In this document: positions 1 to 8,854 of the stretch, piece after piece
How positions within the stretch are numbered: position 1 is the first letter of the stretch
How the letters are laid out: each line of letters opens with the position of its first letter
NCBI GenBank assembly: GCA_900299055.1
Contig: OMII01000026.1
Span: 1 to 32,689, forward strand
Direction: 5' to 3'
DNA from: Pseudomonadota bacterium
Lineage (GTDB): Bacteria; Bdellovibrionota_C; UBA2361; OMII01
Length of the DNA: 32,689 nt
Made by a program: the position numbers and the translations under genes
Notes under the pieces: generated by a model
Databases searched by the model: none
What the model was told of the DNA's origin: nothing
Seen by the model: the letters and a program-made list of their open reading frames with translations, nothing else

Positions 1-258
1 ACGAGAACTTGCCGCCACCTCAGTCGTTACTTGTGGTGCAATCCGGTCAGGCTCAACTTGATTCCCCGATTGCGCCCCGATGTCCGGCACTACAAGCAGG
101 AGTGTTCCAGAGGCAATCTCCTCAGTCGCTACATATCCACGTCCATGAACCGGATGGATACTCGGAAGCAGCATCGATGCCACCCAGGTTGGTCGCACTA
201 ACGCACGAGTTCCCGATAAATTGTTAGCACCATGCAGCGATGTAACAGGTTTCGCCAT
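1..258 (-). CDS. SET-domain-like protein, N-terminal part only (runs off left edge)
   Basis: Not in the ORF track because it has no stop inside the window. Minus-strand ATG at 258-256, then 86 open codons to base 1: MAKPVTSLHGANNLSGTRALVRPTWVASMLLPSIHPVHGRGYVATEEIASGTLLLVVPDIGAQ... 'GRGYVATEEIASGTLLLVVP' resembles the N-terminal GRG motif of SET domains (GRGlfAtrdIpaGelll). Confidence 0.5.
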   Translation of the reverse strand, partial: MAKPVTSLHGANNLSGTRALVRPTWVASMLLPSIHPVHGRGYVATEEIASGTLLLVVPDIGAQSGNQVEPDRIAPQVTTEVAASSR

Positions 259-543
259 ACCGGCGAACGGTACCCTATTTTGGAGGCTCACCCGAGTCGT
301 TTCGGGAGAAAAGATCGGCATTCTGGGCACCGTTTTAGACGGGCAGCCTGGCAGGTAAAAAATCAAACAGGGCTGTGTCTCTGCCACAGTGCGTGCGAAA
401 ATTCCCTCGGATATCCAGCACCTTGCAACGCACTTTGCGGAAATGTCTCGGCCCTAAGAAAAATCATGAAAGAGCTCATTTTCTCATCAAGCCAAAATCT
501 CGTTTTGCCGACCCTCTGTTGTAGAGACTACTGAGAGACACCC

Positions 544-3500
544 ATGGGACTTCGCCTCAAAACGGCCGCTACGGTAACCACCATCTTCTCTGCCCTTCTC
601 GGCGCGATCTACCTTCTCTTCTCAGAGGCGATTCTGGGAGAGTTTGCAAGTATCGAAGCTAACCAAGCGTCTATCGACTTAGCGCGCGTCATGGAGGCGG
701 TGCAGGGAGTCGAGAATGATCTGGAAGCTCGCGCAGTCGAATGGAGCCATTGGGATGAGGCTTTGGATTACATCCAAGCTCCTCATCACGATTTCATTCA
801 AACCAACTTTGAAGGCTCTCCCTTTGATTTTCAAGATCTCCTATTCCTCAACCCACAGGGTCAAATCGTCTTTGCTGGTCGACTTGAGAAAGGCTCAAAT
901 CAATTCATTCCTCTACCCGACGATGCCCGCGATTCGCTGTTTCGCGAGGCGCCTGTCGAAGACCTACTCCAGTCACGCGATCTGAAGAGCTTCTCCGGTT
1001 TTATCCGGCAAGATGGAGCACCACTCATTGTAGCAGCTTCAACCCTCTCCGATACGAGTGCAACGCGAGCTCCACAAGGAGCGCTCATCTTCACTCGCAG
1101 ACTTTCTCCGGAGCTAGAGGCGAAAATCTCGGCTCTTAACCACACTTCAATAGCGTTTAGCCTGCGCTCTCCTTCTTCATCGCAGGCTCGAAAGCAGTTT
1201 GAGCAAACCTCCTCAATAGCCACAGATAACGACCTCATTCGGGCGCTAGGCATCATTCCCGACCTGCGAGGGAACCCGCTATTACAGGTGGAGTTCTCTA
1301 TCCCACGCAAGGTATACGCTCAGGGCCGCGCAGCTCTCAACAATACAGTATTTCTCGTGGCGGCATTTCTGGTTGTAGCAAATGGTGTGATTCTTCTCTT
1401 CTTGAATAGCGCCGTTTTGAACCCACTTCGCAGAGTGTCACTTGTGATGGCGCAAATTGCGCGGACCAACAACTTAAGCCTTAGAGTACCAGCCAATCGA
1501 CGAGATGAAATTGGCGTGTTAGGGCGTTCATTTAATCAGCTCCTTGATAGCACTGAAACCTCGTATCGTGAGATGCTTCAAGCCCGAAACGAGGCACAAA
1601 CTGCTAACGGTGGAAAATCGCTCTTTATCGCGAAGGTCTCTCATGAGCTGCGAACTCCTATGCACGGCATCACGGGTATGCTTCGCATCCTCATGAAACA
1701 AGAGACTAATGCCGGCAAGCGCTCGTATATTCAAATGGCACAAGATTCGGCTAAGGGGCTCCTTGAGACCATCAACGAGATACTGGACTTCTCAAAAATG
1801 GAGACAGGTAGCTTGGCGCTTGAGGAAGTTGAGTTTGACCTCTTAGAAACGGTACGTGACACCGTATCCCAACTAGTTCCACGATTTGAGGAGAAACCAG
1901 AGGTAGAGCTCTTCTGGAATATAGCTCCTAATCTTCCAACCCGTGTGGTGGGCGATCCGCTTCGCATCCGTAATATCCTCACTAACCTCATCGGCAACGC
2001 CTTTAAGTTCACCGACCGTGGACACGTTTCACTCACGATCTCAGGTTATTCGGCGGAACACCCTGGGCTCTCAGGAGTTCAATTTCAGGTGGAAGACACC
2101 GGTATCGGGATTCCGACTCACAAGCTTCAAGAGATCTTTAATCCCTTTACTCAGGCTGATGAATCTACCGCAAGACTCTACGCTGGCACTGGTCTTGGAC
2201 TCGCTATCGTCAAACAGGTGATTGATCAGATGGGCGGCTCTGTCCGTGCAGACAGCGTGATCGGCAAGGGCTCGACATTTACCGTCCTGGCGCCGTTTAA
2301 AGAGTGTCTGAGACAATCTCCCGCAAAAGGCCGAACCAACACACTGGTTTCCCCTCATCGAGTTGCGGTCCTCGCAGAGGATTCTGCTGGATCGCGAGCG
2401 CTTATTTCTGGACTTCAATCGTATAGTTGCGCCGTGACACACTTTACTCCAGAGGATGGCCGCTCGCTTGCCGACCTCATCGACTCACTATCATCTTTTG
2501 ATATCGTACACATCTCCGGATATCGCGATATGCTTATTGATGAAGTGCGACCCTTGGTTCGACTAGCTGCACGGGGCGATATTCCTGTGGTCATGGCGAT
2601 ACGGCCATCAGAGATGGCGAGGATGGACCGGATTAGCATCTCGGATCAGTTTTTCCTTTCTCACAAACCAATCAGCGCTCTTGATATCCTTCTTATGGCA
2701 GAGGGTAAGCTAATGCCATCAACAGGCGCGACCGCCGATGACGATGAGCAAGTGCGCTCTGAACACCACCTTAATATCCTCGTTGCTGATGATGCGGCTA
2801 CTAACCGGATTATCCTAAAAAATCTGCTGGAAGAAGCCGGTCACACGGTTGAAGTTGTCGAAAATGGCAAGCAACTCGTCGATAGATTGATTCAGGCAAA
2901 ACAAGGCGAGGCGATGGGTGCGCGTCCTCTTGATGTCGTGATGACAGACATTCAGATGCCCGTTATGGATGGCCTTACAGCTGCCCAACAGGTTAGAGAA
3001 TACGAAAAAGATGCCTCTGAATCATACAAGATTCCTATCGTCGCTGTTACGGCATACGCTTTCCCAGAGGAGTGTATGAAGATGCGAGCATCAGGGATTG
3101 ATCACATCATTACCAAGCCAATTAGTCCCAAGAGGCTCAGTCGCCTACTTTCCCAGATTACGTGTGAAACCACTGACACCGCCATCGCGGACGAAGATAC
3201 CGATATGGAGGTTGTCCAAGAGCTTTCTCGTATTACCGAGAGGTTCTGCCATCAGATCTCAGAGACGCTCGCCCTACGACCCGAAGGACACGAGGCTGGC
3301 TCGCCGCCAGCCCTCGACATTCATGGTGTATATGAGCGCTCAGGCAACTCGTTACGACGCACAGGGCTGATCTTGTCTGGGTTTCTTGAATCGTATCAGA
3401 AACCGACAGAGACCGTATTCAACGCCACATTTCCACTAATCGACCCACCCGCATTTCGAAGAGCCGTCCATTCCCTGAAAGGACTATTGCTGGATGTTGG

Positions 3501-3705
3501 CGCTTCTCATGCTGCTCAGATCGCCGGCTCCATCGAGAAGATCGTCGTGGAGGCGCCTGAGACCCTAGAACAAAAGATGTGCCACGAACTCCTGGAAGAA
3601 GTGAAGCTAATAGCGTGTCTGCTTGAGGATCTCGTGTCCGCACTCCCATCAATCGAAGTGTTCGCGGCTCTCCCAGCACTGGAAGACACGCTGGCGTTGC
3701 ACTAG
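544..3705 (+). CDS. Hybrid sensor histidine kinase: CHASE4-like sensor, HAMP, HisKA, HATPase, degenerate REC, REC, Hpt
   Basis: N-terminal TM helix; 'EWSHWDEALDYI' CHASE4-like; HAMP region; H-box 'VSHELRTPMHGI'; HATPase 'NLIGNAFKFT', 'VEDTGIGIP', 'GTGLGLAI'; REC 'DVVMTDIQMPVMDG'; Hpt 'FRRAVHSLKGLLLDVGA'. Confidence 0.93.
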   Translation: MGLRLKTAATVTTIFSALLGAIYLLFSEAILGEFASIEANQASIDLARVMEAVQGVENDLEARAVEWSHWDEALDYIQAPHHDFIQTNFEGSPFDFQDLLFLNPQGQIVFAGRLEKGSNQFIPLPDDARDSLFREAPVEDLLQSRDLKSFSGFIRQDGAPLIVAASTLSDTSATRAPQGALIFTRRLSPELEAKISALNHTSIAFSLRSPSSSQARKQFEQTSSIATDNDLIRALGIIPDLRGNPLLQVEFSIPRKVYAQGRAALNNTVFLVAAFLVVANGVILLFLNSAVLNPLRRVSLVMAQIARTNNLSLRVPANRRDEIGVLGRSFNQLLDSTETSYREMLQARNEAQTANGGKSLFIAKVSHELRTPMHGITGMLRILMKQETNAGKRSYIQMAQDSAKGLLETINEILDFSKMETGSLALEEVEFDLLETVRDTVSQLVPRFEEKPEVELFWNIAPNLPTRVVGDPLRIRNILTNLIGNAFKFTDRGHVSLTISGYSAEHPGLSGVQFQVEDTGIGIPTHKLQEIFNPFTQADESTARLYAGTGLGLAIVKQVIDQMGGSVRADSVIGKGSTFTVLAPFKECLRQSPAKGRTNTLVSPHRVAVLAEDSAGSRALISGLQSYSCAVTHFTPEDGRSLADLIDSLSSFDIVHISGYRDMLIDEVRPLVRLAARGDIPVVMAIRPSEMARMDRISISDQFFLSHKPISALDILLMAEGKLMPSTGATADDDEQVRSEHHLNILVADDAATNRIILKNLLEEAGHTVEVVENGKQLVDRLIQAKQGEAMGARPLDVVMTDIQMPVMDGLTAAQQVREYEKDASESYKIPIVAVTAYAFPEECMKMRASGIDHIITKPISPKRLSRLLSQITCETTDTAIADEDTDMEVVQELSRITERFCHQISETLALRPEGHEAGSPPALDIHGVYERSGNSLRRTGLILSGFLESYQKPTETVFNATFPLIDPPAFRRAVHSLKGLLLDVGASHAAQIAGSIEKIVVEAPETLEQKMCHELLEEVKLIACLLEDLVSALPSIEVFAALPALEDTLALH

Positions 3706-3746
3706 TACGATCGTCGAGGCGAGGCGCTTTTGGTAGTCTTGCTTTG

Positions 3747-4571
3747 CTAGCCCAAGAGCAGCTTTACGGATGCAGCATTGAGCTTACTCGCCTGCGCCAA
3801 GACCGACACACCCGCCTGAGAAAGGATCTGATTCTGGGTAATTTTGGCCGTTTCTGCCGCAATATCGACGTCTCGTATTCGAGCCAGCGCCTCTGATTCA
3901 GCCCCCCCGCGCGCTCCTAACGTCTGGCCGATGGACTCAAGCCGGTTGTATGATGCGCCTATTGCTGAAGCGCGCTGCGTCGCCAGATCTTGAGAAAACT
4001 GCCTAACCGTATCGATCGCTGCCTGCCCGCCAGTCTGTGTTCCTATATCGATGGAGCCCAACTGCGATGCCAAGCCTTGCACATTAACTCCCCCAACCTG
4101 CAATGCTGAAGTTGCACCTCCATCAGTACCGACCTGAACCGATAATGTACTACCATCGAGTAACTTTTGGCCGTTGAACGACGTCGTCTCTGAGATGCGT
4201 TGAATCTCTTGGGTAAGAGAGGAGAACTCCTGCTGAAGCGCCGCTCGCTGCTCGTCTGAATAGGTGCCATTAGCGGACTGAACAGCAAGCTCTTCAAGGC
4301 GTCCGCTTATCGATTGAACCTGCGAAATTGCACCATCAGCCTGAAAGAGCGCCGAACCCGCATCACGTACGTTTTGTTCTGCCCGGCTCGTAGTAACTAA
4401 ACTTGCCGCCAATTGCTGAGATATCGCTAATCCGGCAGCATCATCCGATGCCTTTGTGATACGCGAGCCAGAGGCGAGGCGGCTGAGTGAGGTACCGAAA
4501 TCTTTGAGCGTCTTGCCGAGATTTTTCAGCGCTCCTAGCGAAGCACCCTGCGTATTTAACGACACAACCAT
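3747..4571 (-). CDS. Flagellin (compact, about 274 aa)
   Basis: N-terminal 'LSRLASGSRITKASDDAAGLAISQQL' and C-terminal 'DVDIAAETAKITQNQILSQAGVSVLAQASKLNAASVKLLLG' are canonical flagellin D0/D1. Start placed at the ATG preceded by GGAGGATAGCT, rather than the longer ORF start at 4595. Confidence 0.93.
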   Translation of the reverse strand: MVVSLNTQGASLGALKNLGKTLKDFGTSLSRLASGSRITKASDDAAGLAISQQLAASLVTTSRAEQNVRDAGSALFQADGAISQVQSISGRLEELAVQSANGTYSDEQRAALQQEFSSLTQEIQRISETTSFNGQKLLDGSTLSVQVGTDGGATSALQVGGVNVQGLASQLGSIDIGTQTGGQAAIDTVRQFSQDLATQRASAIGASYNRLESIGQTLGARGGAESEALARIRDVDIAAETAKITQNQILSQAGVSVLAQASKLNAASVKLLLG

Positions 4572-4887
4572 AGCTATCCTCCGAGAAGCACTCACACGAG
4601 CGTGAGAGCGCGTCTACGTATTTTTCGTAATTCTCTATTGCCACATGGATCGTCGGCTGAAGTATGCCTCGGGCAAACAAATGGGGGCCATTTAAGCGCT
4701 GCCATATCGCTTGAAAAGCCTGGGATATAGGGGAAACTAAGAGCAAAGCACGGAAGGTCGCGCCACGTTACCCCAAGAGACTCAAAAATGGGCGGACTTA
4801 AAAACGCGCCCCACCTCCATCAAGATCACTACATCGACCGTAGTAACCTCAAAAGCGAAGGCTCTATGCAGTTGTGTTGGGGTGCCG

Positions 4888-5295
4888 TCAGACCGTTGCT
4901 GAACGTCGTCTAAATACGTCTGCTATTTTACGCTGCAGGAGGCCCATACTTATCGGCTTTGCGATGTAATCGTCCACTCCTAAGTCGAGCGCCGAATCGA
5001 TAGCTGGAGCGTCTCGAACAGCGCTCACCATGATAAAGGGAATATCCGCCATTCGAGGGTCTTTACGCAGCGCCTCAAGGAGCTCAGTTCCCGTCATATC
5101 GTCCATCAACTGGTCACTAATAACGAGATCTGTTTCTTCGACCTGGATTTTGTTGAGCGCCTCTCGGCCATTTCGAGCCATCGACACGTTCGTGAAGCCA
5201 AGCTCACGCAACATATCTTTAATAAGACCTCGCGTGGACGCCATATCATCCACGATAAGAACTCTGCTATCTAACTGGTGTTTCTGCGGATACAT
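4888..5295 (-). CDS. Single-domain CheY-like response regulator
   Basis: 'VLIVDDMASTRGLIKDMLRELGFTNV...DLVISDQLMDDMTGTELL...IMVSA...YIAKPIS' contains the DD, phospho-Asp, T/S and K positions of a receiver domain. Confidence 0.9.
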   Translation of the reverse strand: MYPQKHQLDSRVLIVDDMASTRGLIKDMLRELGFTNVSMARNGREALNKIQVEETDLVISDQLMDDMTGTELLEALRKDPRMADIPFIMVSAVRDAPAIDSALDLGVDDYIAKPISMGLLQRKIADVFRRRSATV

Positions 5296-5562
5296 ACCTG
5301 CAATATCTCCCTAATTGCAAAGAATCGCTCTGTCCCTATCCTCTCATAGTTGTAAACGGCAGATACGAGGCGGATCTTGAGCACTGTTTTAGAAAAGCTA
5401 GGGCTACACACCAAGGTCAGCAAATCGGCAATTAGCTCCTGATTACTAACACTTACAGATGCCACACCGCGCTAATTGCAAGCTAGAGGCAGTCCAGGTG
5501 ACTGCGCGCCACTAAACACTACAGGCTGCATGGCGACCAGCTCCCCGCTCCTAGTTTTCTGG

Positions 5563-5581
5563 AGGTCAACAAAGATGACCT
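5563..5581. promoter_or_regulatory. Operator-like inverted repeat AGGTCA-N7-TGACCT upstream of panD
   Basis: Perfect 6-bp arms AGGTCA (5563-5568) and TGACCT (5576-5581), about 95 bp upstream of the panD ATG. Confidence 0.3.
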
Positions 5582-5638
5582 ACAAAACTCCCCAGAGAAT
5601 CCATTCTGGCTTTGCCAGCGGGCAGACGGCGCACAAGC

Positions 5639-5668
5639 TTGCTTATTTTTAACCCCTCCCAGTACACT
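5639..5668 (+). promoter_or_regulatory. Putative sigma70-type promoter of panD
   Basis: TTGCTT (5639-5644), 18-bp spacer, TACACT (5663-5668); ATG at 5677. Confidence 0.45.
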
Positions 5669-5676
5669 ACGCGAAC

Positions 5677-6072
5677 ATGGAAGGGACATTTCGCAAAGTT
5701 CTTAACGCCAAGAGTCACGGCGCTACCGTCACTGACGCTAACCTCGCCTATGAGGGGAGCATAACGATTCCTGACGATCTGCTGCAACGTACAGGACTAC
5801 TACCAAACGAAGCGGTGTGGGTGTGGAACGTTACGACTGGTGCTCGCTTTGAGACGTATATTCTTCGCGGCGTCGCTCACAGTCGAGAATTCCACATCAA
5901 CGGCGCGGCAGCTCATGTAGCTACTCGCGGTGATACGATCATCATCGCGGGCTTTACATTTCTTCCGTTTGCGCTCGCGCAAACTCACACTCCGATCGCC
6001 GTTTTTCTCGGCCCAGACAATTCGATCACGACAATTCGTGATGAACGTCCCGCCACATTGGCTGCGGTGTAA
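5677..6072 (+). CDS. panD: Aspartate 1-decarboxylase
   Basis: 'KVLNAKSHGATVTDANLAYEGSITIPDDLL...NVTTGARFETYI...INGAAAHVATRGDTIIIAGF', with the Gly-Ser self-processing site in YEGSITI. Confidence 0.93.
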   Translation: MEGTFRKVLNAKSHGATVTDANLAYEGSITIPDDLLQRTGLLPNEAVWVWNVTTGARFETYILRGVAHSREFHINGAAAHVATRGDTIIIAGFTFLPFALAQTHTPIAVFLGPDNSITTIRDERPATLAAV

Positions 6073-6127
6073 GTATTTTTAAGACCCCTAGAGAGCTAAA
6101 ACGTGCTTGGAATTAGGCACTTAGGGC

Positions 6128-6193
6128 GTTTGTCACAAACATAGCCACGACTTGGTACAAACTTTTTACAGCCTTTTCAGTACCTTGTGACAA
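6128..6193. promoter_or_regulatory. Pair of TTGT-S-ACAA palindromic sites upstream of the sigma factor gene
   Basis: GTTTGTCACAAAC (6128-6140) and TTGTGACAA (6185-6193): same half-sites, centres 55 bp apart, in the panD/sigma intergenic region. Confidence 0.35.
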
Positions 6194-6275
6194 CTGCCCC
6201 TCAAACATATGAGACAACGCCCTTCGTTGATTGAACGGACTTCAATCACACTTTTGAAATGTAAGGGAGGATGTC

Positions 6276-6923
6276 ATGAGGGATTCAAAGATTTCAGATG
6301 TAGGGTTGGTTGATTTATTCAAGGGCGGCGAGATCAGCGCATTCGAGGAGATTATTTCTCGATATGAAGCGAAGGTTATGAATCTCGCCCTCCGCTTCAC
6401 TCGCAACCAGGAAGACGCAGAAGAGGTTATGCAGGACGTATTTACGACTGTATACCGAAAAATCGATGGCTTTCGTGGACAATCAGCCTTCTCAAGCTGG
6501 CTGTACCGCATTGTGGTTAACGCTGCGTTCATGAAGCTTCGCAAGAAGAAGCAGAGCCAGACCGTTTCTATGGAAGATCTCGCCCCAGCTGTTAAGCAGT
6601 ACTGCATGGAGCGTGAGTCAGTAACAAATACTCACTCGTATAACATTACTGTGACGAGAGAGCTTCAAGAGGTGCTTCAGCGCGCTATCGACAAGCTCCC
6701 TGATCAATATCGCGCAGTCTTTGTACTCAGAGATGTAGACGGACTCTCCAATCAAGAGACAGGTGAGATTCTTGATCTATCCATACCAGCAGTGAAGTCA
6801 CGCTTGCACCGCTCGCGAATCATGCTCCGGAAGCGTCTGCACCGTTACTATGAAGATTTCACCGGAAATAAGGCTGTCATCGAGGAGATTAACGACGACT
6901 CAGCCGATCAGGTCGCGGCTTAA
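6276..6923 (+). CDS. RNA polymerase sigma factor, sigma70/ECF (RpoE-like)
   Basis: Region 2 'EDAEEVMQDVFTTVYRKIDGFRGQSAFSSWLYRIVVNAA' and region 4 'LPDQYRAVFVLRDVDGLSNQETGEILDLSIPAVKSRLHRSRIMLRKRL'. Confidence 0.92.
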   Translation: MRDSKISDVGLVDLFKGGEISAFEEIISRYEAKVMNLALRFTRNQEDAEEVMQDVFTTVYRKIDGFRGQSAFSSWLYRIVVNAAFMKLRKKKQSQTVSMEDLAPAVKQYCMERESVTNTHSYNITVTRELQEVLQRAIDKLPDQYRAVFVLRDVDGLSNQETGEILDLSIPAVKSRLHRSRIMLRKRLHRYYEDFTGNKAVIEEINDDSADQVAA

Positions 6924-6935
6924 GTCCCTACCTAC

Positions 6936-6951
6936 GGGGGGAGCACCCCCC
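6936..6951. terminator. GGGGGG-AGCA-CCCCCC hairpin just after the sigma factor stop
   Basis: Perfect 6-bp G:C stem with 4-nt loop, 13 bp after the stop codon; no U-tract. Confidence 0.45.
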
Positions 6952-6970
6952 TACCCAGATTTCGATGTAC

Positions 6971-7027
6971 CCATCGACAGCAACACTTGGAACATCCTTC
7001 CTCCCCTCCAAGTGTTACTGTCGATGG
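6971..7027. terminator. 21-bp inverted repeat (one mismatch) between sigma factor and MFS gene
   Basis: CCATCGACAGCAACACTTGGA (6971-6991), 15-nt loop, TCCAAGTGTTACTGTCGATGG (7007-7027), followed by AACATCTTTTTCT. Confidence 0.6.
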
Positions 7028-7055
7028 AACATCTTTTTCTGTACACTCCCCACAT

Positions 7056-8273
7056 ATGGGTACGCGTAAGCACCTCCTCTCGCCAGCTCTCCTCGTAGCA
7101 GCTCTCGGTTACTTCGTTGATGTCTATGACCTCATCCTCTTTTTAGTGGTCAAAAATCCCTCGCTTGCTGCGCTTGGTATCCCACGCGCTGAGTTTGTTC
7201 CAATCGGGCATCGGTTACTCGACTATCAAATGATAGGAATGTTACTAGGTGGCCTCGCATGGGGAGTACTGGGGGATAAGGTTGGCAGAACCAAGGTTCT
7301 CTTTGGCTCCATTATTATTTATTCCATCGCTAATATCGCTAACGCCTTCGTGGTGGATTTATCGACATACGCAGCGCTTCGATTCATTGCCGGATTTGGG
7401 CTCGCTGGGGAACTGGGAGCCGGAGTAACGCTTGTGGCGGAGCTTCTACCGAAACATCTGCGAGGCTACGGAACTACTGTAATAGCGTGCATCGGTGTGC
7501 TTGGAGCAGTCTTTGCTGGCCTTACTGGTGAGATTCTACCGTGGCAAGCCTCGTATATTTTGGGTGGCATTTTAGGCCTTGCTCTACTCACAATTCGCAT
7601 ATCCGTGCGCGATTCAGAGCTATTTGAGGCAGCTAAAAGCTCACACGCGTCCAAAGGCAGTCTCTGGATGCTAGTGCGCTCCCCCAGACGCCTGGGTCGC
7701 TATCTGTCGTACATAATTTTAGGTCTGCCAATTTGGTACTCAATCGGAATACTACTGTCAAACGCCACAGAGATCGCCGCAGCCATTAACGTACAAGGGG
7801 CGCCTAAACAGGGACTCTGTATTGCATGGTGTTATACGGGATTATGCATCGGTGACGCGACCGCCGGCATTTTGAGCCAGATTACTCAGAGTAGAAAGCG
7901 ATCGCTTGCGACATTCTTACTCTTAAGTCTTGTCAGTCCGATCTTGCTTCTTCAGAGCTCTGGGATAACTCTTGTGACGTTTTACGCCTACTACGCTCTG
8001 ATTGGATTCTCCGTAGGGTACTGGATTCTCCTGTTAACATCGGCGACGGAGCGCTTTGGCACGAACTTACGCGCAACGGTAACAACATCGATCCCTAACT
8101 TTATACGTGCGGCGATAATCCCTATTAGCTCAGTTTTCCTGATGCTCAAAGAAACGTACGGACTGACTAACGCGGCACTCCTCGTCGGAGTAGCTACCTG
8201 CGCCCTCGCTTCCACGAGCCTTTGTGTCATGAAAGAGAGCTTTCACGCAGACCTCGATTTTATTGAGAAATGA
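7056..8273 (+). CDS. MFS transporter
   Basis: Multi-TM protein; 'GGLAWGVLGDKVGRTKVLFGS' is the MFS loop 2-3 motif. ATG at 7056 preferred over the TTG at 6987, which lies inside the hairpin. Confidence 0.88.
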   Translation: MGTRKHLLSPALLVAALGYFVDVYDLILFLVVKNPSLAALGIPRAEFVPIGHRLLDYQMIGMLLGGLAWGVLGDKVGRTKVLFGSIIIYSIANIANAFVVDLSTYAALRFIAGFGLAGELGAGVTLVAELLPKHLRGYGTTVIACIGVLGAVFAGLTGEILPWQASYILGGILGLALLTIRISVRDSELFEAAKSSHASKGSLWMLVRSPRRLGRYLSYIILGLPIWYSIGILLSNATEIAAAINVQGAPKQGLCIAWCYTGLCIGDATAGILSQITQSRKRSLATFLLLSLVSPILLLQSSGITLVTFYAYYALIGFSVGYWILLLTSATERFGTNLRATVTTSIPNFIRAAIIPISSVFLMLKETYGLTNAALLVGVATCALASTSLCVMKESFHADLDFIEK

Positions 8274-8279
8274 TCGACT

Positions 8280-8834
8280 TTAGTCGATTGTTACGTACGT
8301 AACCTCGAGGATCTCAACTTCCTGCTGGCCCTTGGGAGAATTAAAGGTAATCACGTCCCCTTCACTCATCCGCATCAGAGCTTTTGCCAGGGGGGACATC
8401 CAGCTAATACGCCCCCGTGAGATATCAACTTCATCAATACCTACGATAGAGTACGTTTTCTCGGTGTCATCCTCATAGCGTAGCGTTACAGTCGCCCCAA
8501 ACTGCACGTAGGTTGCCTTAATAAGCAATGGATCAACTATCTCTGCCGACTCTAGTCGCTTGGCAAGAAACCTCATTCTTCTATCAATCTCGCGCAGGCG
8601 CTTTTTGCCGTATAGATAATCGCCATTCTCGGAGCGATCCCCGTTCCCGGCTGCCCAAGACACCGTGCGGGTGACTTCAGGGCGCTCTTCGTACCTGAGC
8701 TTCTTTAACTCACGGCGCATATTCTCTGCGCCTGCTGGCGTCATGTAGTTCTTTCCGCCGGGCACCGAGGCGTCGACTTCAGAATCAGAGCCGTCCTGAT
8801 CGCCAGCATCTTCTTTGACAAATGCCTTGTTCAT
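8280..8834 (-). CDS. GreA/GreB-family transcript elongation factor (GreB-like)
   Basis: 'GDRSENGDYLYGKKRLREIDRRMRFLAKRLESAEIVDP' is the GreB coiled-coil signature; acidic N-terminal extension. Confidence 0.9.
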   Translation of the reverse strand: MNKAFVKEDAGDQDGSDSEVDASVPGGKNYMTPAGAENMRRELKKLRYEERPEVTRTVSWAAGNGDRSENGDYLYGKKRLREIDRRMRFLAKRLESAEIVDPLLIKATYVQFGATVTLRYEDDTEKTYSIVGIDEVDISRGRISWMSPLAKALMRMSEGDVITFNSPKGQQEVEILEVTYVTID

Positions 8835-8854
8835 GAATTATTCGCGCGCGTTCA

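Noticed and set aside
9-227. 72-aa forward ORF at left edge
   Set aside because: Antisense to the open SET-like minus-strand frame, which carries the more protein-like signature.
232-534. 100-aa ORF upstream of the hybrid kinase
   Set aside because: No recognisable domain, compositionally unlike a protein, overlaps the SET-like gene start on the other strand; treated as intergenic.
4640-4730. Possible sigma28 or sigma54 promoter for flagellin
   Set aside because: TAAA and GCCCGAGG are at 16-nt spacing with poor -10 match; GG/GC spacing does not fit sigma54. Not strong enough to call.
4441-4746. 101-aa minus ORF overlapping flagellin start and leader
   Set aside because: Out of frame with flagellin, no motif; the flagellin start has a strong SD at 4571.
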